From positions 1 to 32,477 of the forward strand of contig JAAVAP010000027.1 in NCBI GenBank assembly GCA_014804005.1: a DNA stretch of 32,477 nucleotides, read 5' to 3'. This document shows positions 17,001-23,934 of this stretch, piece by piece. Positions within the stretch are counted from its first letter, which is position 1; each line of letters begins with the position of its first letter. Source of the DNA: Treponema sp. (GTDB lineage Bacteria > Spirochaetota > Spirochaetia > Treponematales > Treponemataceae). Under the pieces are notes generated by a model. It saw only the letters and a program-made list of their open reading frames with translations, did no database searches and had not been told where the DNA came from. Both the position numbers and the translations under genes were made by a program.

Positions 17001-17716
17001 TCCTCGCGCTCGACATAATGAATGTCGTTCGTGACGACCATCGGAATGTCCAAGTCGCGCGCAAGTTTTATCAGCTTGTCCGCGACGATTTTCTGCTCGC
17101 TGATTCCGTGGTTTTGCAGTTCGATGTAGTAGCGATCCGGCCCGAAAAGTTCCTTGTATTCCCGCGCGATTCTGTAGGCTTCCTCGGTCTTGCCGTTCAA
17201 AAGATATTGCGGGATTTCGCCCTGAATGCAGGCGGAAAGGCAAATCAGCCCTTCGTGATATTGCTTGAGAAGTTCGAAGTCGATTCGGGGCTTGCCGTGA
17301 TAAAGCGCGTTCTCGTCGCAAAAGGCGCGGCTCGAAAGCCATGAAATATTCTCGTAGCCCTTTTGATTTTCGCAAAGCAAAATCAAGTGAAAATAATGCG
17401 CGTGGCGGCCGCTTGCCTTGGCGAAAGGAACGTCGTTTCTTTCGTTGTGGCTTCCGTAAGCCACATAGAATTCTTCGCCTATGATCGGATTGATTCCGTT
17501 TTTGTGGCAGAGAATCTCAAAGTTCAATGCGCCGAACATATTGCCGTGGTCGGTGAGCGCGAGCGCGGGCATATTGAGCCGCTTCGCCTTTTCCACCAAT
17601 CTTTCGATCGTGGCGCAGCTGTCCAAAAGCGAATAGTCCGAATGAACGTGAAGATGAACAAAACCCGCCGGCGGCGTTCCTTCCGGCGCGGGATCAAAAA
17701 CAGGATAATCTGCCAT
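14057..17716 (-). CDS. dnaE: DNA polymerase III alpha subunit DnaE
   Basis: This is the replicative polymerase of the chromosome. The 1219-residue protein starts with a PHP domain (VHLHVHSDYSLLDS near residue 21, LTDHGNMFG near 56). It continues with the polymerase core: GPGRGSGAGSLVAY, catalytic aspartates in PDFDVDMDYD (about residue 447), then YRPGPMQFI, YQEQVMKVAQIIAGFSLGAAD and AYSVLAYRTAWLKCHHPAEF. Next come the helix-hairpin-helix region, a C-terminal OB domain (TAIGMLIELRSIRTKKGDEMAFAKLQD) and a short tail. It is the first gene of the dnaE-yggT family-recG group. The ATG lies 6 nt after a TACAAT -10 box, with no ribosome site, suggesting a leaderless message. Confidence 0.97.
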   Translation of the reverse strand: MADYPVFDPAPEGTPPAGFVHLHVHSDYSLLDSCATIERLVEKAKRLNMPALALTDHGNMFGALNFEILCHKNGINPIIGEEFYVAYGSHNERNDVPFAKASGRHAHYFHLILLCENQKGYENISWLSSRAFCDENALYHGKPRIDFELLKQYHEGLICLSACIQGEIPQYLLNGKTEEAYRIAREYKELFGPDRYYIELQNHGISEQKIVADKLIKLARDLDIPMVVTNDIHYVEREDAEAQDVLRCIGFKNLLNEPHPKMGGDRDLDSWYFKTEQEMRAIFPQVPEAYDNTIKIANMCHLKIRQLDTKELKDTLPRFELPAEFRTHGEDYQSDQNDYLRHIVEEGLKTRYKEITPEIRKRAEYEMDTIFSMGFSGYFLIVWEFINWAKSTYDDLHKKPKPYIPIGPGRGSGAGSLVAYAMTITDIDPFRYGLIFERFLNPERVSMPDFDVDMDYDFRQDIIQHTRDLYGEDQVGHIVTFGTLKPKNVIADVGRVLDIPLSEVNILKKAIPDIAPKFKLKDAFTPPTEDHPEYGGLIPYKDDERYEKLFKLAFKLEGLKRNTGLHASGMVIGLTPLPNWAPVFKDSKTGEVGVQYTMDIIEPCGLVKFDYLGLKTLSLIRYSEAIVNKHKKPGEPDLITANVSETDKETFEMFCRGDTIAVFQFESSGMQKYMKRLKPTCIEDLVAMNALYRPGPMQFIDTFIEGKNNPSSVHYPDPSLEDLLKETYGVMVYQEQVMKVAQIIAGFSLGAADMLRRAMGKKKLNVLMEKKKEFEEGAQKNGHSIEHADEIFDIMVPFAGYGFNKSHAAAYSVLAYRTAWLKCHHPAEFMAANLTNEINSADKLPAYIEEARKMGIPVDAPDINRSDITFDVIDGHIIFGLKGIKGMGETAAAMIVREREENGAYKSFLDFLQRIDLRTVTKKPLEVLIKTGAFDHLDKNRPTLLQNLERAMAYVESINQSKQNGQNSLFEEAGEKEFVDFVFEEVEDFPRMEKLNQEMECIGIYVSGHPLDDYRKIITNCATISSENIERESKNAAAESAAIPESERWRTRNSGKQYTAIGMLIELRSIRTKKGDEMAFAKLQDFTGFLSVTFFPKVWGVLRSQIKDGDVVALKGKIDVSRDEPSFLVDENLELNSLKERSIQEVHIQLKSNLQDELKLHNLRDFLVAKEGQCSVYFHIDTEQGPYIVKAASQLRVPCAQDFIEDLSEQEEVQEVWLA

Positions 17717-17722
17717 GCGAAA

Positions 17723-17751
17723 ATTGTATCACATTTCGGATTTTTTTTAAA
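17723..17751 (-). promoter_or_regulatory. Sigma-70 promoter of dnaE, leaderless geometry
   Basis: On the minus strand TTTAAA (17746-17751), a 17-nt spacer and TACAAT (17723-17728). Only 6 nt separate the -10 box from the dnaE ATG (17714-17716). Confidence 0.6.
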
Positions 17752-17822
17752 GGGGCGAGGAAAGGCGACTAGAAGAGAAATGCGTTTGGGGTTGTCGCGT
17801 AGTAAAAAGGCATCTCCTGCAC

Positions 17823-17852
17823 TTGACAGATATTCACTTTAATTCATATAAT
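17823..17852 (+). promoter_or_regulatory. Sigma-70 promoter of the toxin remnant/antitoxin
   Basis: Both hexamers are perfect: TTGACA (17823-17828), an 18-nt spacer, TATAAT (17847-17852). The expected start is around 17859-17861, at the GTG codon that opens the toxin remnant. Confidence 0.82.
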
Positions 17853-17860
17853 GTATCTGT

Positions 17861-18051
17861 GTGGAACATAAGCTCTTCGGTCGAATATGACGCTTGGTTT
17901 GATACTCTTGACGAAGAGTCATGTGCAAAGAAACGCATTTCTGCTTACTGGTGGCGACAAAAAAGGCAAGAACCAAAAAAAGTTCTACAAGGATTTAATT
18001 GCAGAGTCCGAGACGATAATTGAAAGGCACGAGAAGGAGATTGAAAAATGA
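17861..18051 (+). pseudogene. Decayed HigB/Gp49-like (RelE superfamily) toxin
   Basis: Three pieces of one toxin can be read in different frames. GTG 17861 gives MEHKLF; a single extra base at 17879 shifts to VEYDAWFDTLDEESCAKK (17880-17933), the typical N-terminal helix of HigB/Gp49-like toxins. Then GCA 17935 opens AFLLTGGDKKGKNQKKFYKD and runs to a TGA overlapping the antitoxin ATG; LLTGGDKK is the family's C-terminal core strand. The roughly 45 residues normally between these pieces, with the RNA-binding arginines and the GPGYR-like strand, are missing. So there is an internal deletion plus at least two frame changes, and no active mRNA interferase can be made. The start/stop overlap with the antitoxin is intact. 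Confidence 0.8.
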
Positions 18052-18353
18052 AAGACGCGATAAAATCAATGGAAAACAAAATGTCCCCCGAATCTCTGCG
18101 CCGCGCGTATATAAAGGCGGAGCAAGATGTCATGGCAATCCGCCTTGCCCAGCTGCGCGAGGAGATGAACATCAGGCAGTCCGAGATGCAGAATTTCACA
18201 CAGTCATCCGTCTCAAAAATCGAAAAGCGCGGGGATATTAAAATCTCCACGCTGATAGACTACCTTGACAGTCTTGGCATGGGACTTGAGATTACAGCGT
18301 ACCCAAAGACCGGCGTTTCGGCAGTGAAAGAAAGCGTGTTGTTACGGATTTAA
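18048..18353 (+). CDS. HigA-like Xre-family antitoxin (orphaned)
   Basis: The 101-residue protein has a helix-turn-helix at about residues 34-84 (RLAQLREEMNIRQSEMQNF...SVSKIEKRGDIKISTLIDYLDSLGM), as in HigA-type antitoxins that bind their own promoter and neutralise HigB. Its ATG overlaps the toxin-remnant stop (ATGA) and an AGAAGGAGA ribosome site lies upstream. Its reading frame is undamaged while the toxin is broken, so it is either a recently orphaned antitoxin, a regulator retained for another promoter, or protection against related toxins elsewhere. The intact promoter at 17823-17852 would drive it; the protein may still repress it. Confidence 0.8.
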   Translation: MKDAIKSMENKMSPESLRRAYIKAEQDVMAIRLAQLREEMNIRQSEMQNFTQSSVSKIEKRGDIKISTLIDYLDSLGMGLEITAYPKTGVSAVKESVLLRI

Positions 18354-18401
18354 GGCAGAACTACGCCTTCTAAATATTTCCGCCGATTTAGACGATTTGG
18401 C

Positions 18402-18430
18402 TATACACTAAAAGGATTCCGTGGTATAAT
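18402..18430 (+). promoter_or_regulatory. Sigma-70 promoter upstream of the 42-bp array
   Basis: TATACA (18402-18407), 17-nt spacer, perfect TATAAT (18425-18430). An ATG follows 7 nt later at 18438. Transcription from here would carry the whole palindromic array as the 5' part of the DUF6261-like mRNA. Confidence 0.6.
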
Positions 18431-18437
18431 CATCGCA

Positions 18438-18791
18438 ATGGGCATTGAACGAAAGCACTCCCGAAACCTCGCTTTGGGCATTTCCGACCTTCGGGAGCAC
18501 TCCCGTTGCCTCACTTTGGGCGTTTTCGGGCTTCGGGAGAACTTTTTTTGCTTCCGTCGGGGCGTTTTCATGCTTCGGGAGCATTCCTGCGGCTTTGCTG
18601 GCACGTTTTCATGCCTCGGGAACACTCCCGAAGCCTCGCTCGGCGCATTTTCAACCTTCGGGAGCGTTCCCGAGGCTTCCCCGGCGCATTTTGGACTTTC
18701 GGGAGTTCTCCCGAACCTTTCCCCATGGCAACATCCGCGAACGGCGCGGAAATCATATAAAGGCATATCGACCAGGAGGGCTTCAATATGA
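18438..18791 (+). CDS. Possible leader ORF through the 42-bp array
   Basis: A 117-codon frame begins at ATG 18438, 7 nt after a perfect -10 box, runs through the whole array and ends with a TGA overlapping the ATG of the DUF6261-like gene (ATGA). Position suggests a leaderless, translationally coupled leader ORF. Against this, the array units are 41 or 42 bp, so the peptide changes frame between units (LREHSRCLTLGVFG-type repeats become FGSVPEASPAHFG-type). That is not expected if the protein were selected. No ribosome site is present. Confidence 0.3.
   Translation: MGIERKHSRNLALGISDLREHSRCLTLGVFGLRENFFCFRRGVFMLREHSCGFAGTFSCLGNTPEASLGAFSTFGSVPEASPAHFGLSGVLPNLSPWQHPRTARKSYKGISTRRASI
18448..18727. 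repeat. About 42-bp tandem palindromic array, 6-7 copies
   Basis: The core TTCGGGAGCACTCCCGAA is an inverted repeat with 8-bp arms. Core starts lie at 18490, 18532, 18574, 18615, 18657 and 18698, with a degenerate first copy near 18448, so the periods are 42, 42, 41, 42 and 41 bp. Between cores runs a GC-rich link of the type GCCTCGCTTTGGGCGTTTTC. Some cores are damaged (18540-18555 has lost the right arm). The array is in the presumed leader between the promoter at 18402 and the DUF6261-like gene. It contains no stop codon in several frames on both strands, so open frames over it are weak evidence of coding. Confidence 0.92.
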
Positions 18792-19522
18792 CAACAGTGG
18801 CAAAAGTGAACGGCAAGGCGCACGTTACGGAACTTGACGCGCTGTCTGACGCGATGGAACGAGAGTATGCGCTTGCTTGCGGGGACGGCTCTACGACGGT
18901 GGCGAAAGACGCGATTTTGAAAACGCAGTTCGCGCAGCTCACGGATTTGAGCGCGCGGAATACCACGGCAATCAAGCAGGACGCGGTGGTGTCCACTTTG
19001 GACGATGCGGATTCGGCGCGGGATTCGGTGACGCGCGACCTTTTCACGCTGTCCACGGGCTACACCGCAAGCCCTTTTTCCGAGGTGAAGGCGGCGGCGC
19101 AGGACGTTTGCGCGGTGCTTGAGAAGTACGGGCGCGGCATAACGAACAAGGGCTATGCCGAGCAGACCGCGCTCACGGAGTCTTTGCTTGAGGATTTGGG
19201 TGCGGATAAGATTGCCGCGCAGGTTAAGTCGCTCGCGGGCGTGGCGGAACTTGTGGCGAGTTTGCGCGAGGCGCAGGACGGATTCGCGGCGGCGCACGAC
19301 GGCTACATCAAGGCGAAGGCGGGCAAGGGTGAGAGCGCGTCATCGCTCAAGAAGCCGCTCGTGTCGCTGATAAACGACGGCATCGTGCCGTATCTGAACA
19401 TCGTGGCGGCGATGGACGGCTACGCGGACTTCGTCGCGGCGGTGGCGGGCAACATCAAGAGCACCAACGACACCGTTGCGCGGAGAGCGTCGGGAAAGAA
19501 AGCGGAAGATTCCGTGGAATAA
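18788..19522 (+). CDS. DUF6261-like protein of unknown function
   Basis: This is a 244-residue, alanine-rich, almost all-helical protein without signal peptide or membrane helices, preceded by a strong AGGAGG. Features resemble the DUF6261 family: an N-terminal helix pair with LTDLSARNTTAIKQD, the LEKYGRGITNKGYAEQTALTESLLEDL segment (residues about 110-140) and a final helical part DGYADFVAAVAGNIK. No enzymatic motif is visible. The gene is distinctly GC-rich, unlike its downstream neighbour, and its presumed leader consists of the 42-bp palindromic array, so gene and array may have moved together. The family name is a moderate-confidence recognition by pattern. Confidence 0.6.
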   Translation: MTTVAKVNGKAHVTELDALSDAMEREYALACGDGSTTVAKDAILKTQFAQLTDLSARNTTAIKQDAVVSTLDDADSARDSVTRDLFTLSTGYTASPFSEVKAAAQDVCAVLEKYGRGITNKGYAEQTALTESLLEDLGADKIAAQVKSLAGVAELVASLREAQDGFAAAHDGYIKAKAGKGESASSLKKPLVSLINDGIVPYLNIVAAMDGYADFVAAVAGNIKSTNDTVARRASGKKAEDSVE

Positions 19523-19548
19523 TTTTTTTATAATATTTCGGGGAAATT

Positions 19549-21585
19549 ATGGCAGAAGAAAAAAGGCCGCAGGCTGTCTGGGCGCCAGGCACGTTGGACG
19601 CGACAAGAAAAAACATAGGCGCAATAGACGCGGAAGAAGCCGCCCGCATGACGAAAGTCTTGGGCGGCGAAATCATGACGGAAAAGTCAGTGCCGATTGA
19701 CTATTCCAAATTGCCGAAGCGCGCGGCAAGCAATCGGGTTGTGGGCGCAAGCCCTCGGCGTTCTTCCCAGCAAAAGTCTGCGTCCGCGAATTCACACGGA
19801 ACTTCTGCGGCATCTTCTTCGGAAGAAAGTTCTGCGCCGAAAATTTCAGGCTCTTTCAGCCTTCCACCCATTTCCGCAAGGGACAATCAAAAAATCGACA
19901 GGCTTATGATGAGCAGTTATTACGCCATCAAGCCGAATTACGGACTTTTCAATTTCGTGAAGCATTTTTCGAAAAACGGTTCGGAGCGCGTGATTCCTGA
20001 ATTCGCGGAAATCACGATCAAGGCGATGACCGAACATTTCGAGGCGTTCGTCAGCGCGATAAAAACTTTGGTTCAAGCTTCTCCCGACACTTACAAGTCG
20101 AAAGTCCAGATCGACATCGACTTGAAATTTCGGCTTTTGCGAAAAATCTCGGAATGGTCCGCCCGCGACATCAAGCTCGCCTATGTGAATTTGGGCGCGC
20201 TGCAAGAAACGCCCGTGGTTTCGGATTTGATTCCGTTTGTAAAGGCGATGTACAGGCAAGTGATTACGATTTATTATTTGTCTGAAAACATGGTCGGCAA
20301 ATTGATCAAGGAAGTCTACACCGACATCTTGCATTATCCAAATATCGACAAGGTGAAATTCGCGAATCTTGCGAAAAACGCCGTGAACGAATGGAATTAC
20401 ATTTACTTGCATATCATCAAAGGACTTTATCCGCTTTTGATGCGAATGTGCGGAACTCCGTATTCCGATTTTCCGTATTTTTTCACGGGGCAGGTTCAGC
20501 AGATTTTGAACTTCGTCGGACTGAAAAAATTCGATTTGCTTTTGGCGGAAAAAAAGCCGGACGCGACGGAAGTGCGCCAGACGAAGGAAGCCGAAAATAA
20601 ATCCGCGAACGATGCGGAGGCGCAAAAAAAAGAGCAGGCCGCCAAGGAAGCCACGGAGCGGGTGGAAATGCGCGAGCGCGGGCTTTCTTTGCTCAACAGG
20701 CTTTTTCCCGGCGCGGGCTGGGAGAGAATCGACACGTTCCCGGACATGTGGCCTTACTTCAATCCTCTTTATGATTTTGACGAAGGTTTCCTGCTGCTTT
20801 CTCCCGAAAATCCAATGCAAATCACGATTGTCCTGTGCGAAATTTTGCAGGATTTTTTCCACGCTTGCATCAAGATGAAATTCGATGTGGAAGCGAATCC
20901 GCTTTTAAAGACGAAGGAAGACAATTTTGTGAAGGCTTTGGGCGAATGGCCGGTTTATGTTGACACGCTTTTTGAAAAGGAATATGGCGAGCCGCTGAAA
21001 CTTTTGGCAAATCAAATCTATTCGCAGCCGAATTATATTAACACGCATCCTGGCAAAAAAACTGTCACCGAAATTCTTTGGACCACAAAGTATTCGTTCC
21101 TGCCGTTTTTTTCTTTCGAGCAGCTTTTGCTTGAACGCCCGCTCAACAACAACAAGTATCTTCCGCTCAGCGTCAGGATTTCTTTTTTGAAGGCGGCGTT
21201 CGATGATTTTGTGAAGCAGGCCGCGCAGGTGGAAGGTTCAAAAGGCGTGGTGGGCGGATTTGAAAATCCATGGGAGCATTACGAATTCGAATTTGAATCG
21301 CCGATTTCAAAACGGATGGACGTGCTTTTGAACACGAGAGAGCGTGGCGCAAATATGACTGCGACAAACATAAATGTCGTAAAATATATTTCGCATATTT
21401 TTGCGGTTTTGGATTGGTGGGTCAATGACAAGACTTCGCCCGCGTATAAAGCCGATCCAAATAAAATCTATCGGACGCGCCCGGGCACATCCGAGCCGGC
21501 ATTTTCAATGGAAGCGCGCGAAGACCAAGACAAACTTTTTGCGGCGGCAATCCGCGCAATGGTTCAAAAGAAAGCCGCGCAGTAA
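19549..21585 (+). CDS. Large cytoplasmic protein of unknown function
   Basis: The 678-residue protein has no signal peptide or membrane helix. Residues 1-110 look disordered and Ser/Ala/Lys-rich (SSQQKSASANSHGTSAASSS). From about 120 to 340 it is helical (DRLMMSSYYAIKPNYGLFNFVKHFSK...), followed by a charged coiled-coil-like stretch at about 340-385 rich in KEAENKSANDAEAQKKEQ. A second ordered part with many aromatic residues follows (PDMWPYFNPLYDFDEGFLLLSPENP, ILWTTKYSFLPFFSFEQLLLERPLNNNK). I recognise no family; it looks like a conserved spirochaete protein. The start has only a weak GGGGA ribosome site, with a TATAAT-like box about 15-20 nt upstream. It ends 27 bp before the convergent thyX. 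Confidence 0.7.
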   Translation: MAEEKRPQAVWAPGTLDATRKNIGAIDAEEAARMTKVLGGEIMTEKSVPIDYSKLPKRAASNRVVGASPRRSSQQKSASANSHGTSAASSSEESSAPKISGSFSLPPISARDNQKIDRLMMSSYYAIKPNYGLFNFVKHFSKNGSERVIPEFAEITIKAMTEHFEAFVSAIKTLVQASPDTYKSKVQIDIDLKFRLLRKISEWSARDIKLAYVNLGALQETPVVSDLIPFVKAMYRQVITIYYLSENMVGKLIKEVYTDILHYPNIDKVKFANLAKNAVNEWNYIYLHIIKGLYPLLMRMCGTPYSDFPYFFTGQVQQILNFVGLKKFDLLLAEKKPDATEVRQTKEAENKSANDAEAQKKEQAAKEATERVEMRERGLSLLNRLFPGAGWERIDTFPDMWPYFNPLYDFDEGFLLLSPENPMQITIVLCEILQDFFHACIKMKFDVEANPLLKTKEDNFVKALGEWPVYVDTLFEKEYGEPLKLLANQIYSQPNYINTHPGKKTVTEILWTTKYSFLPFFSFEQLLLERPLNNNKYLPLSVRISFLKAAFDDFVKQAAQVEGSKGVVGGFENPWEHYEFEFESPISKRMDVLLNTRERGANMTATNINVVKYISHIFAVLDWWVNDKTSPAYKADPNKIYRTRPGTSEPAFSMEAREDQDKLFAAAIRAMVQKKAAQ

Positions 21586-21612
21586 TTTGTGTGCGATTGC
21601 GGCGAGTCGCGT

Positions 21613-22449
21613 TTACAGCTGCACACCGCTTTCAATTTTGGCGTTGAAGCGTTCGAGTTTTTTTCCTTCGAGCGGATTTTCTTCGCCTTTGAGAATTTTT
21701 CGCAAGGCTTGAATTTCCTCGCCTGTGAAATTCACGGAATCTCGCATGTCGTTTTCAAAAGAAGCCGCCGCCATCGGGCAAACGATTTTCACGATTTCAA
21801 AAATCGCGTTCGCGAATTCACGGATTTCAAACTGCGCGTGTCCGTCCAATCGCAATTTCAAAAACTTGAACAAGTTGTTCAAATCCATTTGCCAATAAAA
21901 TTCCGTGTAAAGCGAAAGCGGAAGATTTATCCTTGCAATTTCTCGGGCAAGTCCAGTTTCCAAAAGTTCGGAATATGATTCGTAAGCGGACTTTTGCCCA
22001 GCCTGCAATTCGGCGCGAATTTTTTCCGCCTTTTCCTGCTCGAACGGTTCGTCCGCGCGGCCTTGCTTGTTGTTCGCGCTTTGGCCTTCGATGTCTTGCA
22101 ATTCGGGAACATAGAATTCTTCTTTCATAATTGAATAGCGACCGGAAACTTCGTTCATTCTTCCCATCCTGTGACGCACCCATTGACGCGCCACGAAAAT
22201 CGGCATTTTCAAATGGAACGTAAAAACCACTTGCTCGAAAGGCGAAGTGTGCTGATGGCGCAAAAGGTAGTCGATGAGCGCGGCATCTTGCGAAACGGTT
22301 TTCGTGCCTTCGCCGTAAGAAACGCGCGCCGCCTGAACGATTCGCTGGTCGCTTCCAAGATAATCCACAAGGCGGACGAAGCCTTTGTCCAAAACTTTGT
22401 ATTCCTTGTCCAAAATTTCTTCCGCTGCGGGAACAAATGTATGCGCCAT
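21613..22449 (-). CDS. thyX: Flavin-dependent thymidylate synthase ThyX
   Basis: ThyX makes dTMP from dUMP using FAD, NADPH and methylenetetrahydrofolate, without producing dihydrofolate. The 278-residue protein has QDAALIDYLLRHQHTSPFEQ (FAD contacts), the signature RHRMGRMNEVSGRYS and C-terminal NLFKFLKLRLDGHAQFEIREFA. In the signature (RHRxxSxxxxSxR) the first serine is Arg here, while the serine in the EVSGR part, the position studied as the active-site serine, is kept. A GGAGG ribosome site precedes the ATG, so unlike its divergent neighbour this gene has a normal leader. Confidence 0.95.
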   Translation of the reverse strand: MAHTFVPAAEEILDKEYKVLDKGFVRLVDYLGSDQRIVQAARVSYGEGTKTVSQDAALIDYLLRHQHTSPFEQVVFTFHLKMPIFVARQWVRHRMGRMNEVSGRYSIMKEEFYVPELQDIEGQSANNKQGRADEPFEQEKAEKIRAELQAGQKSAYESYSELLETGLAREIARINLPLSLYTEFYWQMDLNNLFKFLKLRLDGHAQFEIREFANAIFEIVKIVCPMAAASFENDMRDSVNFTGEEIQALRKILKGEENPLEGKKLERFNAKIESGVQL

Positions 22450-22529
22450 AATTTCCTCCGAAAAATTTCACGCCGATTTTAATCTAGCAAACCCAAACCA
22501 AAAAATCGCCCAAATATCGCGATTGCTAC

Positions 22530-22558
22530 TTTACAATTATATCAAAAATGCCGATAAT
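22530..22558 (+). promoter_or_regulatory. Sigma-70 promoter of the TPR gene
   Basis: TTTACA (22530-22535), 17-nt spacer, GATAAT (22553-22558). The ATG at 22568 is only 9 nt downstream and has no ribosome site, so the leader would be about 2-4 nt. Confidence 0.6.
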
Positions 22559-22567
22559 AGTAAAGTT

Positions 22568-23920
22568 ATGTCTGTAATTATTGCAGTTATTGTCTGTCTT
22601 GCTGTCATTGCGCTTCTGTTGGTTGTTGGCGGAAAAAAATCTGGCGGAGCAAAAAAGGGTCGCGGCGGAAGCGGCTCTCGTTCCAAAAACCGTGCGCAAA
22701 TTATTCGCGACGCTACGAAAAAACTTTCGCACGATCCTCACAATATTCCGGCACTTCTCGCGCTCGGCGAACTTTACTACAACGAACATCTGTGGGACAA
22801 GGCCATCAACATTTACAATGAGTTGGCGAATTTGGCTGCCGGACATCACGAAATAGATCCGGCCATGGTTTATCTTCGGCACGGAATTTGTTGCATCAAA
22901 CTCAAGCGGCCGCAGGACGCGCTCAAAAGCCTTGTCGTGGCGTACAAGTTGGATTCTTCAAAATACGAAGTGAATTATTATTTGGGAAGAGCGTGCTACG
23001 AAAACAATGATTTTGAAAAGGCGATTCCTTGTTTCAAAAAAGCGTATACTTTGGATTCCGAAGCCACGGGCATTGTCGGCATGCTTGGTCTCGCGCTTTA
23101 CAAAGGAAAAAAGTACAAGGAATCGTTGCCGATTTTGCGCAAGGCTCTCGACGAAGATCCTCAAAACAAGGAAATGCTTTTTTGCATGGCAGACGCGATG
23201 CAAGAAGGCGGAATGGGAAACAAGGCTCTCAAAATTTTTATGCATTTGCGTCCCGATCCGGTTTTCGGGGCAAAGGCAAGTTTGTCGGCGGGCAACATCC
23301 ATGTGCGAATGGGACAAAATGAAGAGGCGATTCAGGATTACGAAATCGGACTCAAGTTGGGAGAAATTCCGCAAGACACTTTGCTGGAATTGAATTATCG
23401 TTTGGCGAAATGTTATTTTTCGATGAACAAAGTCGCGCAAGGTTTGGGATGCCTTTCAAAAATCAACAGCATAACGCCAAGTTACAAGGACGTTAATTCG
23501 CTCCTTTCGCGCTACAAAGAATTGAATCAAAATTCAAATTTGCAGACTTATTTGAACAGCGGTACAAGCGAATTCGCCGCGCTGTGCCGAAACATCGTGA
23601 ACAGCTACTATCCGCATTCGTTCGTGAAAATCACTGATGTTGAAGTCCAGCAAGACACTGTGGAAATTCTCTGCGAAATCGAAACCGCAAAATGGGAAGA
23701 CACAGAATTGTTCCGATTTTACAAGAACGCGAGTACTTTGGGCGAATTGACAATTCGCAATTTCCATTCTAAAGTTCGCGACAGAAAAGTGGATCGAGGT
23801 TTTTGCATAACTCCTGGCTTGTTCAGTGAAGAGGCGCACAAATATGTTGAAGGCCGCCCCGTGGATTTGGTAGAAAAAGAACAATTGATGCGCTTGCTCA
23901 AAAAAGTCACGCTTAAATAA
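22568..23920 (+). CDS. Membrane-anchored TPR protein with Mrr-like C-terminal domain
   Basis: The 450-residue protein has an N-terminal membrane anchor (SVIIAVIVCLAVIALLLVVGG) and a basic Gly/Lys/Arg linker. At least six tetratricopeptide-like repeats follow (about residues 55-320, for example ALLALGELYYNEHLWDKAINIY, VNYYLGRACYENNDFEKAIPCF). The C-terminal 110 residues end in VRDRKVDRGFCITPGLFSEEAHKYVEGRPVDLVEKEQLMRLL. That tail resembles the last half of Mrr-type restriction-endonuclease-like domains (DRG-xxIT-x-GxFS-xxA-xxY-xxxxx-xLID). The preceding strand reads VEILCEIETAKW where a nuclease would have D/E-x-K, so catalysis is probably lost. A scaffold or polar assembly role at the membrane is likely. 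I reject in-frame extension upstream of 22568 because it would cross the promoter and thyX. Confidence 0.78.
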   Translation: MSVIIAVIVCLAVIALLLVVGGKKSGGAKKGRGGSGSRSKNRAQIIRDATKKLSHDPHNIPALLALGELYYNEHLWDKAINIYNELANLAAGHHEIDPAMVYLRHGICCIKLKRPQDALKSLVVAYKLDSSKYEVNYYLGRACYENNDFEKAIPCFKKAYTLDSEATGIVGMLGLALYKGKKYKESLPILRKALDEDPQNKEMLFCMADAMQEGGMGNKALKIFMHLRPDPVFGAKASLSAGNIHVRMGQNEEAIQDYEIGLKLGEIPQDTLLELNYRLAKCYFSMNKVAQGLGCLSKINSITPSYKDVNSLLSRYKELNQNSNLQTYLNSGTSEFAALCRNIVNSYYPHSFVKITDVEVQQDTVEILCEIETAKWEDTELFRFYKNASTLGELTIRNFHSKVRDRKVDRGFCITPGLFSEEAHKYVEGRPVDLVEKEQLMRLLKKVTLK

Positions 23921-23934
23921 TTTAAAGGCGGATT

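Noticed and set aside
18445..18837. Further plus-strand frames through the 42-bp array
   Set aside because: All arise from the stop-free repeat unit; units of 41 and 42 bp break any common reading frame.
18401..19297. 298-codon open frame on the minus strand
   Set aside because: It runs antisense to the DUF6261-like gene and through the palindromic array, which lacks stops in several frames; it has no ribosome site or promoter and shows only repeat-derived peptide.
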